Source: Streptomyces chattanoogensis (GTDB taxonomy: Bacteria > Actinomycetota > Actinomycetes > Streptomycetales > Streptomycetaceae). Taken from it: a DNA stretch of 64,000 nt. Of this stretch, positions 16,210 to 25,858 are shown one piece after another (within the stretch, counting starts at the first letter, position 1; each line of letters starts with the position of its first letter). Location of the stretch: contig NZ_LGKG01000144.1 in assembly GCF_001294335.1 (NCBI RefSeq), positions 35,271-99,270 of the forward strand. The letters are read 5' to 3'. The position numbers were made by a program, and so were the translations under genes. Under the pieces are notes generated by a model, which saw only the letters and a list, made by a program, of their open reading frames with translations, ran no database searches and was not told the origin of the DNA.

Positions 16210-16884
16210 ATGAGTGATCAATTGGCGCCCACCGGGGGCGGCATCAGCCCGGCCAGGGGAACCGCTGGGTATGCCGAGACAGCGGACGCGCTGGCCGTCC
16301 AGTACGAGGAAGTCACCTTCGACGAAGTCCACCGCGACGTGCTGCGGCTGATTCCTGCCGAACCCGTCCGCATCCTGGATGTGGGCGCAGGGACCGGGCG
16401 CGATGCCGCCGCGTTGGCGGCCCGTGGACACAGCGTCGTCGCTGTCGAGCCGACTGCGGAGCTGCGGACGCATGGACGGCGAATCCATGCAGACAGCGGG
16501 ATTGATTGGGTCGACGATGTCCTTCCGGACCTGACGTTGAGCCGTCACACGGGGCGGTTCGACGCGGTCTTCGCCACTGCGGTGTGGATGCATCTGGACG
16601 CCGAGGAACGCCGGCACGCGATGGCCAGGATCGCCGTGCTGCTGGTGCCTGGCGGCCGGTTCTTCGTCAATCTGCGCCACGGTCCTGTGCCCGATGGCCG
16701 CCACATGTTCGACGTGTCCGCCGCTGAGACAGTCGAGCTGGGTGGTGCATACGGCCTGCAGACGGTCCACCGCAGCGAGCGTCCCGATCTTCACGGCCGT
16801 GACAACGTCTGGTGGAGCTGTCTGGTGCTTCAGGCGAATGACGCCGACGACTCAGCCATCACCCAACTGAACGCGAACTCCTGA
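16210..16884 (+). CDS. Class I SAM-dependent methyltransferase
   Basis: 224 residues. Motif I VRILDVGAGTGRDAAALAAR with acidic motif II end VVAVEPTAELR, IDWVDDVLPDL, and the post-motif FDAVFATAVWMHLDAEER typical of the Methyltransf_11/25 families. There is no substrate domain that would name the acceptor. ATG 16210 has no ribosome site, so leaderless translation is likely. It is isolated between transposase fossils and the large NTPase gene. Confidence 0.88.
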   Translation: MSDQLAPTGGGISPARGTAGYAETADALAVQYEEVTFDEVHRDVLRLIPAEPVRILDVGAGTGRDAAALAARGHSVVAVEPTAELRTHGRRIHADSGIDWVDDVLPDLTLSRHTGRFDAVFATAVWMHLDAEERRHAMARIAVLLVPGGRFFVNLRHGPVPDGRHMFDVSAAETVELGGAYGLQTVHRSERPDLHGRDNVWWSCLVLQANDADDSAITQLNANS

Positions 16885-17179
16885 AATCGGTCTTCTGCCT
16901 GGACAGTCGTCGAAGGTCATGCCGGTATTGGTGAGGCAGCCGTCGATCAGGTGAGGGCGGTACCGGATCACCTTGAGCCTTTGCTTCACTGCTCGGGTGA
17001 TCTGGCTGAGCTCGGCGGCGGCCTGGTTGCCGATGCCGCGATCGCCCTTCTCCGGGAACACGTCTCGGATGCCGCGCCGCCGGGCCGAACGACCAGTCCA
17101 CAGTGCCTGTTAGGCGTACAACTCCCATCGCCACGTGCGATACCTGCGGCGTCGGCAGACCATGCACGCCTTTCCCGAG

Positions 17180-17400
17180 GGCGGGCGGAGACCGGGGGGG
17201 GCAACCGCCGGAGCCAAGGGAGCGCGGGCGGCCGGTCCGCAGGCTTCGACCGCACGATGTACAAGCGCCGCAACGAAGTTGAGCGCACGATCAGCTTCAG
17301 CCCGTCGAAGCAGTGGCCCGCGGCGTGGGCTATGGGAACACAGCGAGCGAGAGGCCCCAAGTGTCTGCGGCAGCCGCACGGGCCGCGCTGCTCGCCCGGA
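17180..17400 (+). pseudogene. IS5-family transposase C-terminal remnant
   Basis: GFDRTMYKRRNEVERTI is a transposase C-terminal signature (YKRRNxVER), followed in other frames by VARGVGYGNTASERPQ and AAAARAALLARI, which resemble the RAVATRYDKTA and LASLLLWAR tail. Frameshifts and the missing front make it non-functional. The remaining bases of 16885-17179 show nothing I can name. Confidence 0.65.
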
Positions 17401-20400
17401 TCACTTCAGGTTCTCCCACGTCCATGCGGGAGCGGCACCCCCTTCGGGCTCCCGTCCGTATCGAAAGCGTTCCCGGTGATCGCTCATCTCGATGAACTCG
17501 TGGAAGTGCCCTGCGGCGGGAAGCAGCGCGATCAGTGCGGCGGCTTCATCGACCGCCCCGGCCTCCCGCAGCCAAGCCAGTGTTTTGGTCACCACTGTCG
17601 GGTTGCGGAGGCCGGCGTGGGTGGCGAGGCGCGCAATCAGGGTGGAGGTATGGTCCACCGCTCCGGCTTCCCGCAGCTCATTCAGCGCCCCGGCCCTCCC
17701 CGGATGGTCGAGGGCGGCGTAAGTGGCGAAGTCACGGACCAGCAGAGCGGCGAGATCCTCGTCGGCGCCGGCCGCACGCAGGGTGTCCAGCAACAGGGCC
17801 ACCGGGCCTTGCTTGTCGGCAACGTGGGCGGCGGCCCGCGCTGCCAGAGCGGCGGCCTGCTCCACGTCCCCGGCCGCACGCAGACTGCCCACCAACTTGG
17901 CCACGTCGCCCGGGTCGTCGAGTACGACGTGAGCGGCGAGATCACGGGCCAGCAGAGCGGCGACATGCTCGTCCGCCCCGGCCCCACGCAGGGTGTAAAG
18001 CAGCGAGGCCACCTTGCCGGGGTGGTCGAGGTCGACCTGGGCGGCGAGGTCACGGGCCAGGAGAGTGGCGACATGGTCGTCGGCCCCGGCCGCACGCAAG
18101 CTGCCCAGCAACAAGTCCACGGCGCGCGGGTCGTCGAGGGCGACGTGGGCGGCGGCCCGCGCGGTCAGGGCCTCGGCCTGCTCCACGGCCCCGACCGCCC
18201 GCAGGATATGCAGCAACAAGGCGACCCAGCCCGCGTCGTCGAGGGGAACTTGGGCGGCGGCCCGCGAAGCCAGGGCGGCGGCCTGCTCGTCGGCCCCCGC
18301 CGCCCGCAGACTGCCCACCAACAAGCCCACCGCGCGCAGGTCGTGCAGGGCCACGTGGGCGGCGGGGTCACGGGCCAGGAGGGCGGAGGCATGCTCGTCT
18401 GCCCGGACTGCCTGGAGACTGTCCAGCACCACTGCCACCTCGTCCGGATCGTCGACGGCCACGTGAGCGGCGGCCCGCCCCGCGAGAACCGCGACCTGGT
18501 CCACTGCTCCGGCAGCCTGCAGGCTCAGCAGCAGCCTCTCCACCGCGCGCAGGTCGTGGAGAGCGACGTGAGGGGCGGCTCGTGCGGCCAGGGCGGCGGC
18601 CTGTTCCACGGCCTCGCTGAGCCTGAGGAAGCCCAGCAACAATCGAACCGAGCCCGGGTCGCCGACGGCGACATGAGCGGCGGGATCACGGGCCAGCAGG
18701 GTGGCGACATGCTCGCCGGCCCCCGTTTCCCGCAGCCCGTACAGCAACTCGGCCAGCGCGGCGGGATCATCGAGAGGGACGTGAGCGGCGGCTCGTGCGG
18801 CCAGGGCGGCGGCCTGCGCCACTGCCCCGGTTTCCTGCAGCCCGCTCAGCAGATAGGCCAGCGCGCGCGGGTCGTCGAGGGAAACGTGGGCGACGGCCCA
18901 TTGGGCGGGGCGGTGGTCGGTGGGGAACAGGCCGTGGAGGTGGCGGACGACGGCGTTGGCGGCGCTGGGATTGCCCCGGGTGGTCGCGAGTTTGTGGAGC
19001 TGGGCCGCATCCCAGTACAGACCGCGGTCCCATGCGGCATTGCCGAGTGCGGTCAGGTCAGCCGTGTCGGCGTGCCTGGCGGCGGCGGTCCAGAAGTCGA
19101 TGGGAGGGATCTTGTCGACGCGGTGGCGGCGACCGTACTGGTGGAGGTAATCGGCCAGCTCGTACTGCGGCTCCTGCGCGTGCCCGCCGGACTGCCCGTC
19201 GGGCTGCCCGCCGGCCGGGTCGCTCACGGCAGCCGGGTAGCGGGAGCGCTGATTGCGGAGGGGGCTGGTGTTGATGGCGGTGAGGATGCCGGGAATGCCG
19301 TCGCACTCCTGGGTGACGTGGTCGAGGGCCCGGGACAGCCAGTCCTTGGGGAGTCGTTTCCCCTCGGTACTGGTGAGGTAGCCGGGGGCGGCATCGGCCA
19401 GCCACGCCAGCGGAAGGTGCGGGCCGGCGCCGAGGCGACGGGCGTCCATGGCGGCGTACATCAGGGCTCGGGTGGCCCCCCGGGCCGCGTTGTAGCGGTC
19501 CATCAGCACGGGCACCCCGGCCAGATACTGCGTGACGTGACGGTCCTGTGAGCGCTCGGCCGCCTCGGCGAGCCGCGGATCTTCACCGGCTACGGCCATC
19601 AGGGCGGCAAGGTCGGTGTCCGTGAACTCGTCCGGCACGTCGATCCGGCGCTCGCGCAGCAGCTCCCGGGCGTGGGCGTGCCGGTCCACGTCGGTTCGCG
19701 TGGTCAGCGACTCCCAGTGCTCCGGCCACAAAGTCGCCAGCACCAGTACCGGCCCACGCGCCGGGTCACGCAGCAGGTCCCGCAGCCCCGCAGCGACCTG
19801 CTCCCCCACCAGGTCCGGCGCCAGGTAGTGCTGAGCCTCGTTCAGCCACACCACGGTCTTGGGAGCGATGTCGGGCAGCCCGACCAGCACCGCATCAGGG
19901 CGGGTGGGTGCGAGGGGATGCCACAGCCGCCAGCTGTCCGGCAGTTTCCTGACCGCTTCCCACAACGCGCGGGTCTTGCCCGTCGAAGAACCGCCGACCA
20001 GGACGGTGATACTGCTCCGCCCGGCCGCCGCGGCAGCAACCACCGCGTCCAGCCGCGCGTCGAACTCTCGGGGCACGTATGGCGGCAGGGCCCCCAGCCG
20101 ATCACGAGCCTCGACAGCATCGAGGGCCGGATCGAGGGCCGGGTGGACCTCCAGGTCGGACAACGCGAGCCAGTCGTCGAACTCGCCGAGCGGCCGCCCC
20201 ACACCCTTGGCCATCTTGGCAACAACCCATAGGTCACACACCCGCGCGACCAGACCCTGCGCATCCCAGCGGGCGTGACGAGCCAACACCACCGCGACGG
20301 AACGCACATCGGCCTGGCTGCCCGGCACCGGCCCGCTGATACAGCGACGCACACTGTCCCCGCTCGGCGCCCCTGGCAGGCTCAGGTCCTCGGCGATGTC

Positions 20401-20553
20401 CGCGGCGATCGCATCCGCGCTCGGCGTGTCCGCCGCCAGGTACACCTCGTACAGCAGATCCTTCAACTCCCGCAGAGCGCGGGGCCATACCACTCGCGCC
20501 CGCTCCATGGCCCGCGGCCTCTTGGCCGGGCCGCCCCCCTTGCCGCGACTCAT
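17401..20553 (-). CDS. STAND-like P-loop NTPase with 13 C-terminal repeats
   Basis: 1050 residues. The N-terminal ~110 are helical and resemble the small regulatory module in front of many Streptomyces NTPases (LKDLLYEVYLAADTPSADAI, CISGPVPGS). The NTPase core has Walker A VLVGGSSTGKTRALWEA (about 187-194) and a hydrophobic Walker B ending in TVVWLNEAQHYL (about 234-241). Residues about 553-1019 are 13 repeats of 35-36 residues with consensus AAHVALDDPxAVxxLLxSLR and AAGAxEQAAALLARD, a TPR/HEAT-like superhelix. Large P-loop proteins with repeat arms are typically ligand-triggered switches; several anti-phage proteins share this plan. Start ATG 20551-20553 is the best of several, without a strong ribosome site. 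Confidence 0.85.
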   Translation of the reverse strand: MSRGKGGGPAKRPRAMERARVVWPRALRELKDLLYEVYLAADTPSADAIAADIAEDLSLPGAPSGDSVRRCISGPVPGSQADVRSVAVVLARHARWDAQGLVARVCDLWVVAKMAKGVGRPLGEFDDWLALSDLEVHPALDPALDAVEARDRLGALPPYVPREFDARLDAVVAAAAAGRSSITVLVGGSSTGKTRALWEAVRKLPDSWRLWHPLAPTRPDAVLVGLPDIAPKTVVWLNEAQHYLAPDLVGEQVAAGLRDLLRDPARGPVLVLATLWPEHWESLTTRTDVDRHAHARELLRERRIDVPDEFTDTDLAALMAVAGEDPRLAEAAERSQDRHVTQYLAGVPVLMDRYNAARGATRALMYAAMDARRLGAGPHLPLAWLADAAPGYLTSTEGKRLPKDWLSRALDHVTQECDGIPGILTAINTSPLRNQRSRYPAAVSDPAGGQPDGQSGGHAQEPQYELADYLHQYGRRHRVDKIPPIDFWTAAARHADTADLTALGNAAWDRGLYWDAAQLHKLATTRGNPSAANAVVRHLHGLFPTDHRPAQWAVAHVSLDDPRALAYLLSGLQETGAVAQAAALAARAAAHVPLDDPAALAELLYGLRETGAGEHVATLLARDPAAHVAVGDPGSVRLLLGFLRLSEAVEQAAALAARAAPHVALHDLRAVERLLLSLQAAGAVDQVAVLAGRAAAHVAVDDPDEVAVVLDSLQAVRADEHASALLARDPAAHVALHDLRAVGLLVGSLRAAGADEQAAALASRAAAQVPLDDAGWVALLLHILRAVGAVEQAEALTARAAAHVALDDPRAVDLLLGSLRAAGADDHVATLLARDLAAQVDLDHPGKVASLLYTLRGAGADEHVAALLARDLAAHVVLDDPGDVAKLVGSLRAAGDVEQAAALAARAAAHVADKQGPVALLLDTLRAAGADEDLAALLVRDFATYAALDHPGRAGALNELREAGAVDHTSTLIARLATHAGLRNPTVVTKTLAWLREAGAVDEAAALIALLPAAGHFHEFIEMSDHRERFRYGREPEGGAAPAWTWENLK
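17496..18897 (-). repeat. 13 tandem ~107-bp coding repeats
   Basis: The DNA behind the repeat arm of the NTPase. Units alternate between endings LAARAAAHV and LLARDPAAHV, so adjacent units may have duplicated in pairs. The frame is kept throughout, so the array can grow or shrink by whole units. Confidence 0.85.
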
Positions 20554-20716
20554 CGCACCATCATGCCCCCGCCCTGCGTCCCGTATGGGCTGAACAGCCC
20601 TGATTACGGTGCCCACTTGCTACTCGCCGCAACTGGGAGTCGATCTTCGCGCGGACTCCAACCTGGACAGCAAGCCGGCCGGCTACCACCCACTGACCAC
20701 GACCTGTGGAGGTCCC

Positions 20717-20839
20717 ATGCCTCGCAAGCGTCCAACCCGCCGCGAACGCCTGACCCTGGCCCGCGCGATCCTGACCAGTGTCATCGCCGGCACCGCCCGA
20801 GCCGCCGCCACCTGGCTCCTCAACTGGCTCGCCTCGTAG
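20717..20839 (+). CDS. 40-residue hydrophobic small protein
   Basis: Basic head MPRKRPTRRERLTLARA followed by a hydrophobic or amphipathic tail (ILTSVIAGTARAAATWLLNW). ATG 20717 is preceded by GGAGGT, a strong ribosome site. It diverges from the 1050-residue NTPase gene 163 bp away. The head-and-helix plan resembles membrane-active small proteins, but no family is recognised and a toxin role is only a guess. Confidence 0.55.
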   Translation: MPRKRPTRRERLTLARAILTSVIAGTARAAATWLLNWLAS

Positions 20840-20859
20840 CCCCACACCTGGGACCGGCA

Positions 20860-20900
20860 GGGCAGGGATGTCCCCTGCAGCACACAGGACCTCCCTGCCC
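20860..20900 (+). terminator. Possible terminator hairpin
   Basis: Nine-base arms GGGCAGGGA (20860-20868) and TCCCTGCCC (20892-20900) with a 23-base loop, just after the 40-residue gene. There is no T-run, as is usual in Streptomyces. Confidence 0.4.
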
Positions 20901-21002
20901 GCGGCCGGTCGGGGGGGTGTGTCCGTCCGGGCCGTTCCCGGCACGGAGTGCGCCGGTGCATAGGCTTACATCACGGGATGTCGATCTGGACAGGGAGTGG
21001 CG

Positions 21003-21299
21003 ATGCTGAGAGCGGTGTTCGTGCGGACCTTGAAGCCGGGCGTGACCTATGAGCAGTTCAAGGACGCATGGTGGCCCGAGGGCAACGACAAGTACCCGGT
21101 ACCGGTAAACATCGCGCGCAATACGGCTGATGACCGGCAGGTGGTCACGATTCTCCATCTGGACATGTCCCTGGCCGAGTTCGAGGAACGGCGTGCTTCG
21201 CTGACTCGCCCCGACGCGCTCGAGCGGCTTGCCGAGCTCGTGGAGAGTACCGATCTGGTGGGGGTCTTCGAGGACGTCTGCGAGGAGGCGGCTGCGTGA
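21003..21299 (+). CDS. Small hypothetical protein, possibly ABM/EthD-like
   Basis: 98 residues beginning MLRAVFVRTLKPGVTYEQFK, DAWWPEGNDKYPVPVNIARN and ending VFEDVCEEAA. The opening pattern (hydrophobic strand, then a helix with Y-E-x-F and W-x-P-E) resembles dimeric alpha-beta barrel proteins such as EthD or antibiotic-biosynthesis monooxygenase domains. ATG 21003 lies five bases after GGGAG; GTG 20997 overlaps that site and is less likely. Function unknown. Confidence 0.7.
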   Translation: MLRAVFVRTLKPGVTYEQFKDAWWPEGNDKYPVPVNIARNTADDRQVVTILHLDMSLAEFEERRASLTRPDALERLAELVESTDLVGVFEDVCEEAAA

Positions 21300-21535
21300 C
21301 GTCGCTTGCTGCCCAGGCGGGACAGCGAGGCGTCATGTCTGTCCGGTGCCCCTGACCGCCGCCACCCGCAAGCGGTTGAAGAAGACTGCCTGAGGTCACA
21401 AGAGCGAGTACCGGCTGCCGATGCGGGCACCGGTCGTACGGCACGCGGGCGTTCCCTCGCGCGGATCGCCCTGGAGGCGCCAACCGGAATCGACTCGTCC
21501 ATGGCCCCGGTCACCCAGGCCATGAGCCGGGAACC

Positions 21536-21766
21536 CTACGCGAGCGCGAAAGGCATGTCCTGGATCGTGGACAACGGCTCCTCCCACCAGGTCGGTTGGG
21601 GTGTCGTTCCGTGGCCACCGCTGCCGCACTCGGCTCCAGGGGTGACGGCGGCGAAGTACGGCCTGCTGGTGACACCCGTGTCGTGGAGGTGGTTCCACCC
21701 GAAGGCGCCTGCGGAGAAGGCCTTGGACGCCTCGATGTCGGCGGTGCCGATTTCGAACCAGGCCAT
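21536..21766 (-). pseudogene. VOC-family protein N-terminal fragment
   Basis: MAWFEIGTADIEASKAF and SAGAFGWN are the first strand and helix of a glyoxalase/VOC module; after about 50 residues (GVTSRPYFAAVTPGAECGSG) the match fades and the gene stops at 77 codons, where ~120 are expected. The metal-ligand C-terminal half is missing. Confidence 0.65.
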
Positions 21767-21854
21767 GGGACCTTGTCGTAAGCCATGACCCCACGTTCGT
21801 TCGAATCATCGGGCGGACCAGAGAAGATGCCTGCGATGTGGAGTCCGGCCAGGT

Positions 21855-21960
21855 AGATGGCCTTCTCGGGCAGATGGACCCACTGCGCCCCCGTCCGGAA
21901 CTTCCAGGCAATCGCATCGATCACCACGCGATGATCGCGCCATCGGCCACCTGACGCAGT
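21855..21960 (-). pseudogene. IS5 transposase N-terminal scrap
   Basis: [20 protein letters not shown] and QWVHLPEK match the start of IS5-type transposases (H-R-x2-I-x-A-I-x-W-x3-T-G-x-x-W). Nothing else of the element is present before the aminopeptidase gene. Confidence 0.65.
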
Positions 21961-22300
21961 AGATGCCGTCGCGGGCCCTCGAAGTATCGAAGTATCGAAG
22001 CGTCGCAGCAGCCGCCCCGGCCGGCCGTCGCCCACCGGCGAGTGCCCGGATATCGGGCGGCGCCTGCCATTTTCCGACAAACACCGCTCCGCGTGGGAAC
22101 TTCCGTTGACGCCGCGCCTGTCTCGATGTGATGGTACGGCCGCCTGGTCATGGACATGCCGTCCTCGGTCATCGGTATGGCGTCCGCCTGCCGTGCCAAG
22201 CCCCACCCCGTCGAAGACAGCAGGACGACGACAGGACGCTGCCCGACCCGGCGTTCCACCAGAACCTCCGTCGGCGAACTCGCTACCCCCTCAAGGAGCC

Positions 22301-24064
22301 ATGGTGTTACGAAGACTCGCGGTGGCCGGTGTATCGCTCGCCACCATCCTCGGAACGGCGCTGCTGACCGCAGCACCCACGGCGGCGGCCGCACCGCAGG
22401 CGCAACCGGCCACCACCCCACCCGTCGTCGGCAGGGCCGCGGTCGGCGACGCCCCGGACATCGACGTGGCCAAGGTCCAGGCACATCTCACCGAGCTGAA
22501 CGCCATCGCGACCCGCAACGGCGGCACCCGCAAATCCAGCGGCCAGGGCTACCGGGACTCCGTCGCCTACGTCAAGAACAAGCTCCAGGCGGCCGGCTAC
22601 ACGGTCACCGAGCAGCCCTGCACCTCCGGCTGCTCCAACGGCGCCGGACCCAACCTGATCGCCGAATGGCCCCAGGGTGACGCCGGCACGGTGTACATGT
22701 TCGGCTCCCACCTCGACAGCGTCGGGGCCGGCCCCGGCATCAACGACAACGGCTCCGGCTCGGCCGCCCTGCTGGAGACGGCGCTCACCCTCGCGGAGCA
22801 GAACCCCGCCATGGCGGCCCGGGTCCGCTTCGGCTGGTGGACGGACGAGGAGCAGGGCCTCAACGGCTCCGACTTCTACGTCAGTTCCCTGTCCGCCACC
22901 GAGCGTTCGAAGATCAAGGCGTACTACAACTTCGACATGATCGCCTCGACCAACGGCGGTTACTTCATCAACCACGTCAACTCCGCGGCCGCCCAGCCGA
23001 TGAAGGCGTACTGGGACTCGCTCAGCCTCCAGCCGGAGGAGAACACCGAGGGCGCCGGCCGCTCCGACGACTACTCCTTCGAACAGGCGGGCATCGCGAC
23101 CTCCGGGTACGCGATGGGAGCCGGCGCGAGAAAGACCTCCGCGCAGGCGGCCAAATGGGGCGGCACGGCCAATCGCGCCTACGACTCCTGCTACCACCAG
23201 TCCTGCGACACCACCAGCAACATCAACAGCACCGGACTGAACCGCAGCGTGGACGGCATCGCCTACACCCTCTGGAAGCTCGCCGTCGCCAACTCCACCC
23301 CCGCGAACGACTTCTCCCTGGCCGTCACCCCCGCCACGGGCACCGTCGACCCCGGTGGCACGGCCACCAGCACACTCTCGACGGCGACCACCAAGGGCTC
23401 CGCCCAGACCGTGGAACTGTCGGCATCCGGCGCCCCGGCAGGCGTCACCGTCTCCTTCAGCCCCGCCTCGGTGACCTCCGGCGGCAGCTCCACCATGACC
23501 GTCGCCACGGCGCCGAGCGCGGCCCCCGGCACCTACCCCCTCACCGTCACCGGCACCGGATCCGTCGCCCACCGCACGACCTTCACCCTGACGGTCAAGG
23601 GGACCGGAAGCTGCACCGGCCAACAGCTCCTCACCAACGGAGGGTTCGAGAACGGCACCGCACCGTGGACGGGTGACACCGGCACGATCGGTGCCCACTC
23701 GGGCCGGTCCGCCCACAGCGGCAGCCGGTTCGCCTGGCTCGGCGGCTACGGCTCCTCGGCCACCGACTCCCTCAGCCAGTCGGTGACCCTGCCCTCCGGG
23801 TGCACCAAAGCCACCTTGACCTACTGGCTGCACATCGACACCGACGAGACCGACCGCGTCGCCTACGACACCTTCGGGGTCAAGGTGGGCAACACCACCC
23901 TGACGACCCTCTCCAACACCGACGCCGCGACCGGCTACACCCAGCGCACCCTGGACCTGACCCCCTACATCGGACAGCAGATCACCCTGACCTTCACCGC
24001 TACCGAAGACGCCAGCCTCCAGACCAGCTTCGTCATCGACGACGCGGCCCTGCAGACCGGCTGA
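22301..24064 (+). CDS. Secreted M28 aminopeptidase with C-terminal accessory domains
   Basis: 587 residues. Signal peptide about 1-31 ([20 protein letters not shown]). The M28 zinc site resembles Streptomyces griseus aminopeptidase: His 137 in FGSHLDSVG, Asp 149 in GINDNGSGS, Glu 183/184 in [12 protein letters not shown], Asp 212 in YNFDMIAS and His 299 in CYHQSCDT. It removes N-terminal residues outside the cell. An Ig-like domain (about 320-425, [16 protein letters not shown]) and a carbohydrate-binding-like jelly roll (about 435-587, [16 protein letters not shown]) follow, and probably anchor it to substrate. ATG 22301 follows AAGGAG; a 65-residue upstream extension is unsupported. Confidence 0.95.
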   Translation: MVLRRLAVAGVSLATILGTALLTAAPTAAAAPQAQPATTPPVVGRAAVGDAPDIDVAKVQAHLTELNAIATRNGGTRKSSGQGYRDSVAYVKNKLQAAGYTVTEQPCTSGCSNGAGPNLIAEWPQGDAGTVYMFGSHLDSVGAGPGINDNGSGSAALLETALTLAEQNPAMAARVRFGWWTDEEQGLNGSDFYVSSLSATERSKIKAYYNFDMIASTNGGYFINHVNSAAAQPMKAYWDSLSLQPEENTEGAGRSDDYSFEQAGIATSGYAMGAGARKTSAQAAKWGGTANRAYDSCYHQSCDTTSNINSTGLNRSVDGIAYTLWKLAVANSTPANDFSLAVTPATGTVDPGGTATSTLSTATTKGSAQTVELSASGAPAGVTVSFSPASVTSGGSSTMTVATAPSAAPGTYPLTVTGTGSVAHRTTFTLTVKGTGSCTGQQLLTNGGFENGTAPWTGDTGTIGAHSGRSAHSGSRFAWLGGYGSSATDSLSQSVTLPSGCTKATLTYWLHIDTDETDRVAYDTFGVKVGNTTLTTLSNTDAATGYTQRTLDLTPYIGQQITLTFTATEDASLQTSFVIDDAALQTG

Positions 24065-24075
24065 CCCCCGACCAC

Positions 24076-24118
24076 CCGGAGGGGCACGGCACCTGCACAC
24101 CGCCGCTTGCCCCTCCGG
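24076..24118 (+). terminator. Terminator hairpin after aminopeptidase
   Basis: Perfect ten-base arms CCGGAGGGGC (24076-24085) and GCCCCTCCGG (24109-24118), 12 bp after the stop codon. Confidence 0.65.
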
Positions 24119-24151
24119 CAGTTTCCACTGACCGTGTGCGGCTCTTTCGCG

Positions 24152-24957
24152 TCAGGCGGAGGTGCGGGCTGCGGCGAGGTCGAGGGCGATGTCGGTGATC
24201 ATGCCTTCCTGGCCACCGACCAGCTTGCGGCGACCGACCTCGATGAGGATCGCGCGGGCGTCGATGCCGTAGCGGCGAGCGGCCTTCTCGGCATGGCGCA
24301 GGAAGCCGGAGTACGCGCCCGCGTAGCCGAGGGTGAGGGTCTCGCTGTCCACCCGCACCTCGCGGTCCTGGAGGGGGCGTACGACGTCGTCGGCGGCGTC
24401 CATCAGGGGGAACAGGTCGCAGCCGTGCTCCCAGCCCGTCAGCTCGACGACCGCGACGAACGCCTCCAGGGGCAGTTGCCCGCTCCGGCTCCCGTCCGGC
24501 GAGGGAGGCGTCGACTCGGATGACACCGTTCTCGACGGCGACGACCGAGTTGGCCACGCCCAGCCCGAGGTTTGTGGTGGGCGTGGATGCCCAGCTCGGT
24601 GGACGGGTCGAGGACGTCGCGGTAGGCGCGGACGCGGTCGCGTACGCCGTCCATGGTGAGGTGGCCGCCCGAGTCGGTGACGTAGACGCAGTTCGCGCCG
24701 TAGGACTCCACCAACCTGGCTTGTCGGGCCAGTTCGGCGGGGTCTGCCATGTGGGACATCATCAGGCAGCCGGACACGTCCATGCCCAGGTCGCGGGCGG
24801 CGGTGATGTGCTGGGCGGAGATGTCGGCCTCGGTGCACCGCGTGGGTCACCGCGCCGCAGACGGCCTCGATCCACTCCCAGTCCGTGTGGGCGCCGACGC
24901 CGTAGGTGATGCCGGAGCCGGACAGGCCGTCGCCATGGGCCGAGATCGTGCGCCAGC
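24152..24957 (-). pseudogene. 4-hydroxy-2-oxovalerate aldolase, shattered
   Basis: Pieces of DmpG/MhpE in several frames: [20 protein letters not shown], a gap, [73 protein letters not shown] text, then [20 protein letters not shown] and the intact C-terminus [20 protein letters not shown]. The N-terminal ~50 residues and an internal segment are deleted and at least three frameshifts are present. The family cleaves 4-hydroxy-2-oxoacids to pyruvate and an aldehyde in meta-cleavage pathways. Neighbouring aromatic-pathway-type remnants are consistent with a lost catabolic locus. Confidence 0.85.
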
Positions 24958-25160
24958 TGCAGACCGAGGGGACGGACATCGCCCCGGAGGACCTGGCACA
25001 GGTCCCGCCGTACCTGACCGAGCACATCCGGCGCTTCGGCGAGTACTCCCCCCACGAGCTCGGCGACGAGCCCGACGCGTACGACCCGCGCCTGGACGTC
25101 GACTTCACCCCTCTGCGCGGCGACGAGCAAGCGACCGAGGGTTTCTCGCAGGCCGCGTGA
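24948..25160 (+). pseudogene. C-terminal tail, possibly of a Tn3-type transposase
   Basis: About 70 residues, [40 protein letters not shown] and [12 protein letters not shown], look like the C-terminal tail of a large transposase; I favour the Tn3 family but am not sure. It begins exactly where the aldolase remnant ends, so its insertion probably cut that gene. Confidence 0.45.
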
Positions 25161-25218
25161 GCCCGTGTCCCGAGTCGGCGGCCGTCACATCACCGCTCCA
25201 CCTGGTCGGGCGTGACCT

Positions 25219-25572
25219 TCACCTCTCCGTGGGCTCCTGATCGTTGTGTTCTTGCTCCTGCGCCCAGGCGATCGCCCATTCGTCGAGCGGACGAAGGGCA
25301 TCACGGAGTGCTGTCCCCAGCCGAGTGAGCTCGTAGCCATCGGCCGAGGGCGCGATGATCCCGCTCGATGCGAGTTCGCGGAGCCGCTGGTAGAGGACGC
25401 TGGATGACAGCCCTTCGCACCGCGCCAGCAGCGCGCGGGCACCGAGCGGACCCGCACGCAGCTCCCAGAGAATTCGCAGCGCCCACCGACGGCCGAACAG
25501 GTCCAGCGCGGCCATGAGGGGACGGCCGGTCGTCGATCCACGAACCGGTGTTCCTGGGCGCGGCGTCGGCAT
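25219..25572 (-). CDS. HxlR-family winged-helix regulator
   Basis: 117 residues with the HxlR signature: DLFGRRWALRILWELRAGPL, GARALLARCEGLSSSVLYQR, LRELASSGII, then GYELTRLGTALRDALRPLDE. It binds DNA as a dimer and often senses aldehydes or quinones. ATG 25570-25572 follows AAGGAGG. It is divergent from a carboxymuconolactone-decarboxylase-like gene, and two identical dyads lie between them. Confidence 0.93.
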   Translation of the reverse strand: MPTPRPGTPVRGSTTGRPLMAALDLFGRRWALRILWELRAGPLGARALLARCEGLSSSVLYQRLRELASSGIIAPSADGYELTRLGTALRDALRPLDEWAIAWAQEQEHNDQEPTER

Positions 25573-25584
25573 GACCCTCCTTGC

Positions 25585-25635
25585 GTTTCGTTATTCGAAA
25601 CACTAGCATCCACCCAGCGTTTCTGATTTCGAAAC
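25585..25635. promoter_or_regulatory. Twin HxlR-type operators
   Basis: Two copies of GTTTC-N7-GAAAC at 25585-25601 and 25619-25635, 34 bp apart centre to centre, in the 82-bp gap between the divergent HxlR and decarboxylase genes. The spacing is near three helical turns, so two dimers could bind the same face. Confidence 0.75.
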
Positions 25636-25654
25636 GAACTCGACGGGAGAGCCG

Positions 25655-25858
25655 ATGTCGCGGATAGCCCTGCTGGAACCGCCGTGCACCGATCAGGCCG
25701 GCGCACGGCTCGCGCGCATGATGCCCGGGGACGCCCCGCCGATCGGGCCGTTCCGGATGTTCGCCAGAAACCTCCCGATGGCCGGCGCCATGCACGGGTG
25801 GGGTCGCTACGAGTTGGGCGAACAGCTGACGTCTCTGGACGGAGGTCGTCATGCATAG
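25655..25858 (+). pseudogene. Carboxymuconolactone decarboxylase-like protein, truncated
   Basis: 67 residues: RIALLEPPCTDQAGARLARM, PPIGPFRMFARNLPMAGAMH and GWGRYELGEQL match the start of this family, whose members run to ~150-190 residues and carry a C-x2-C/H redox motif. The catalytic half is deleted; the text switches to TSLDGGRHA and stops, with its last bases overlapping the next start. It may still be translated to couple translation of the EthD gene. Confidence 0.75.

Noticed and set aside
17496..18897. CRISPR or satellite array
   Set aside because: The 107-bp repeats are in-frame coding repeats of a protein.
16951..19551. Long plus-strand frame of 866 codons
   Set aside because: It is antisense to the 1050-residue NTPase gene. 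Its repeat-like content simply mirrors that gene's repeats, and it has no ribosome site or family match.
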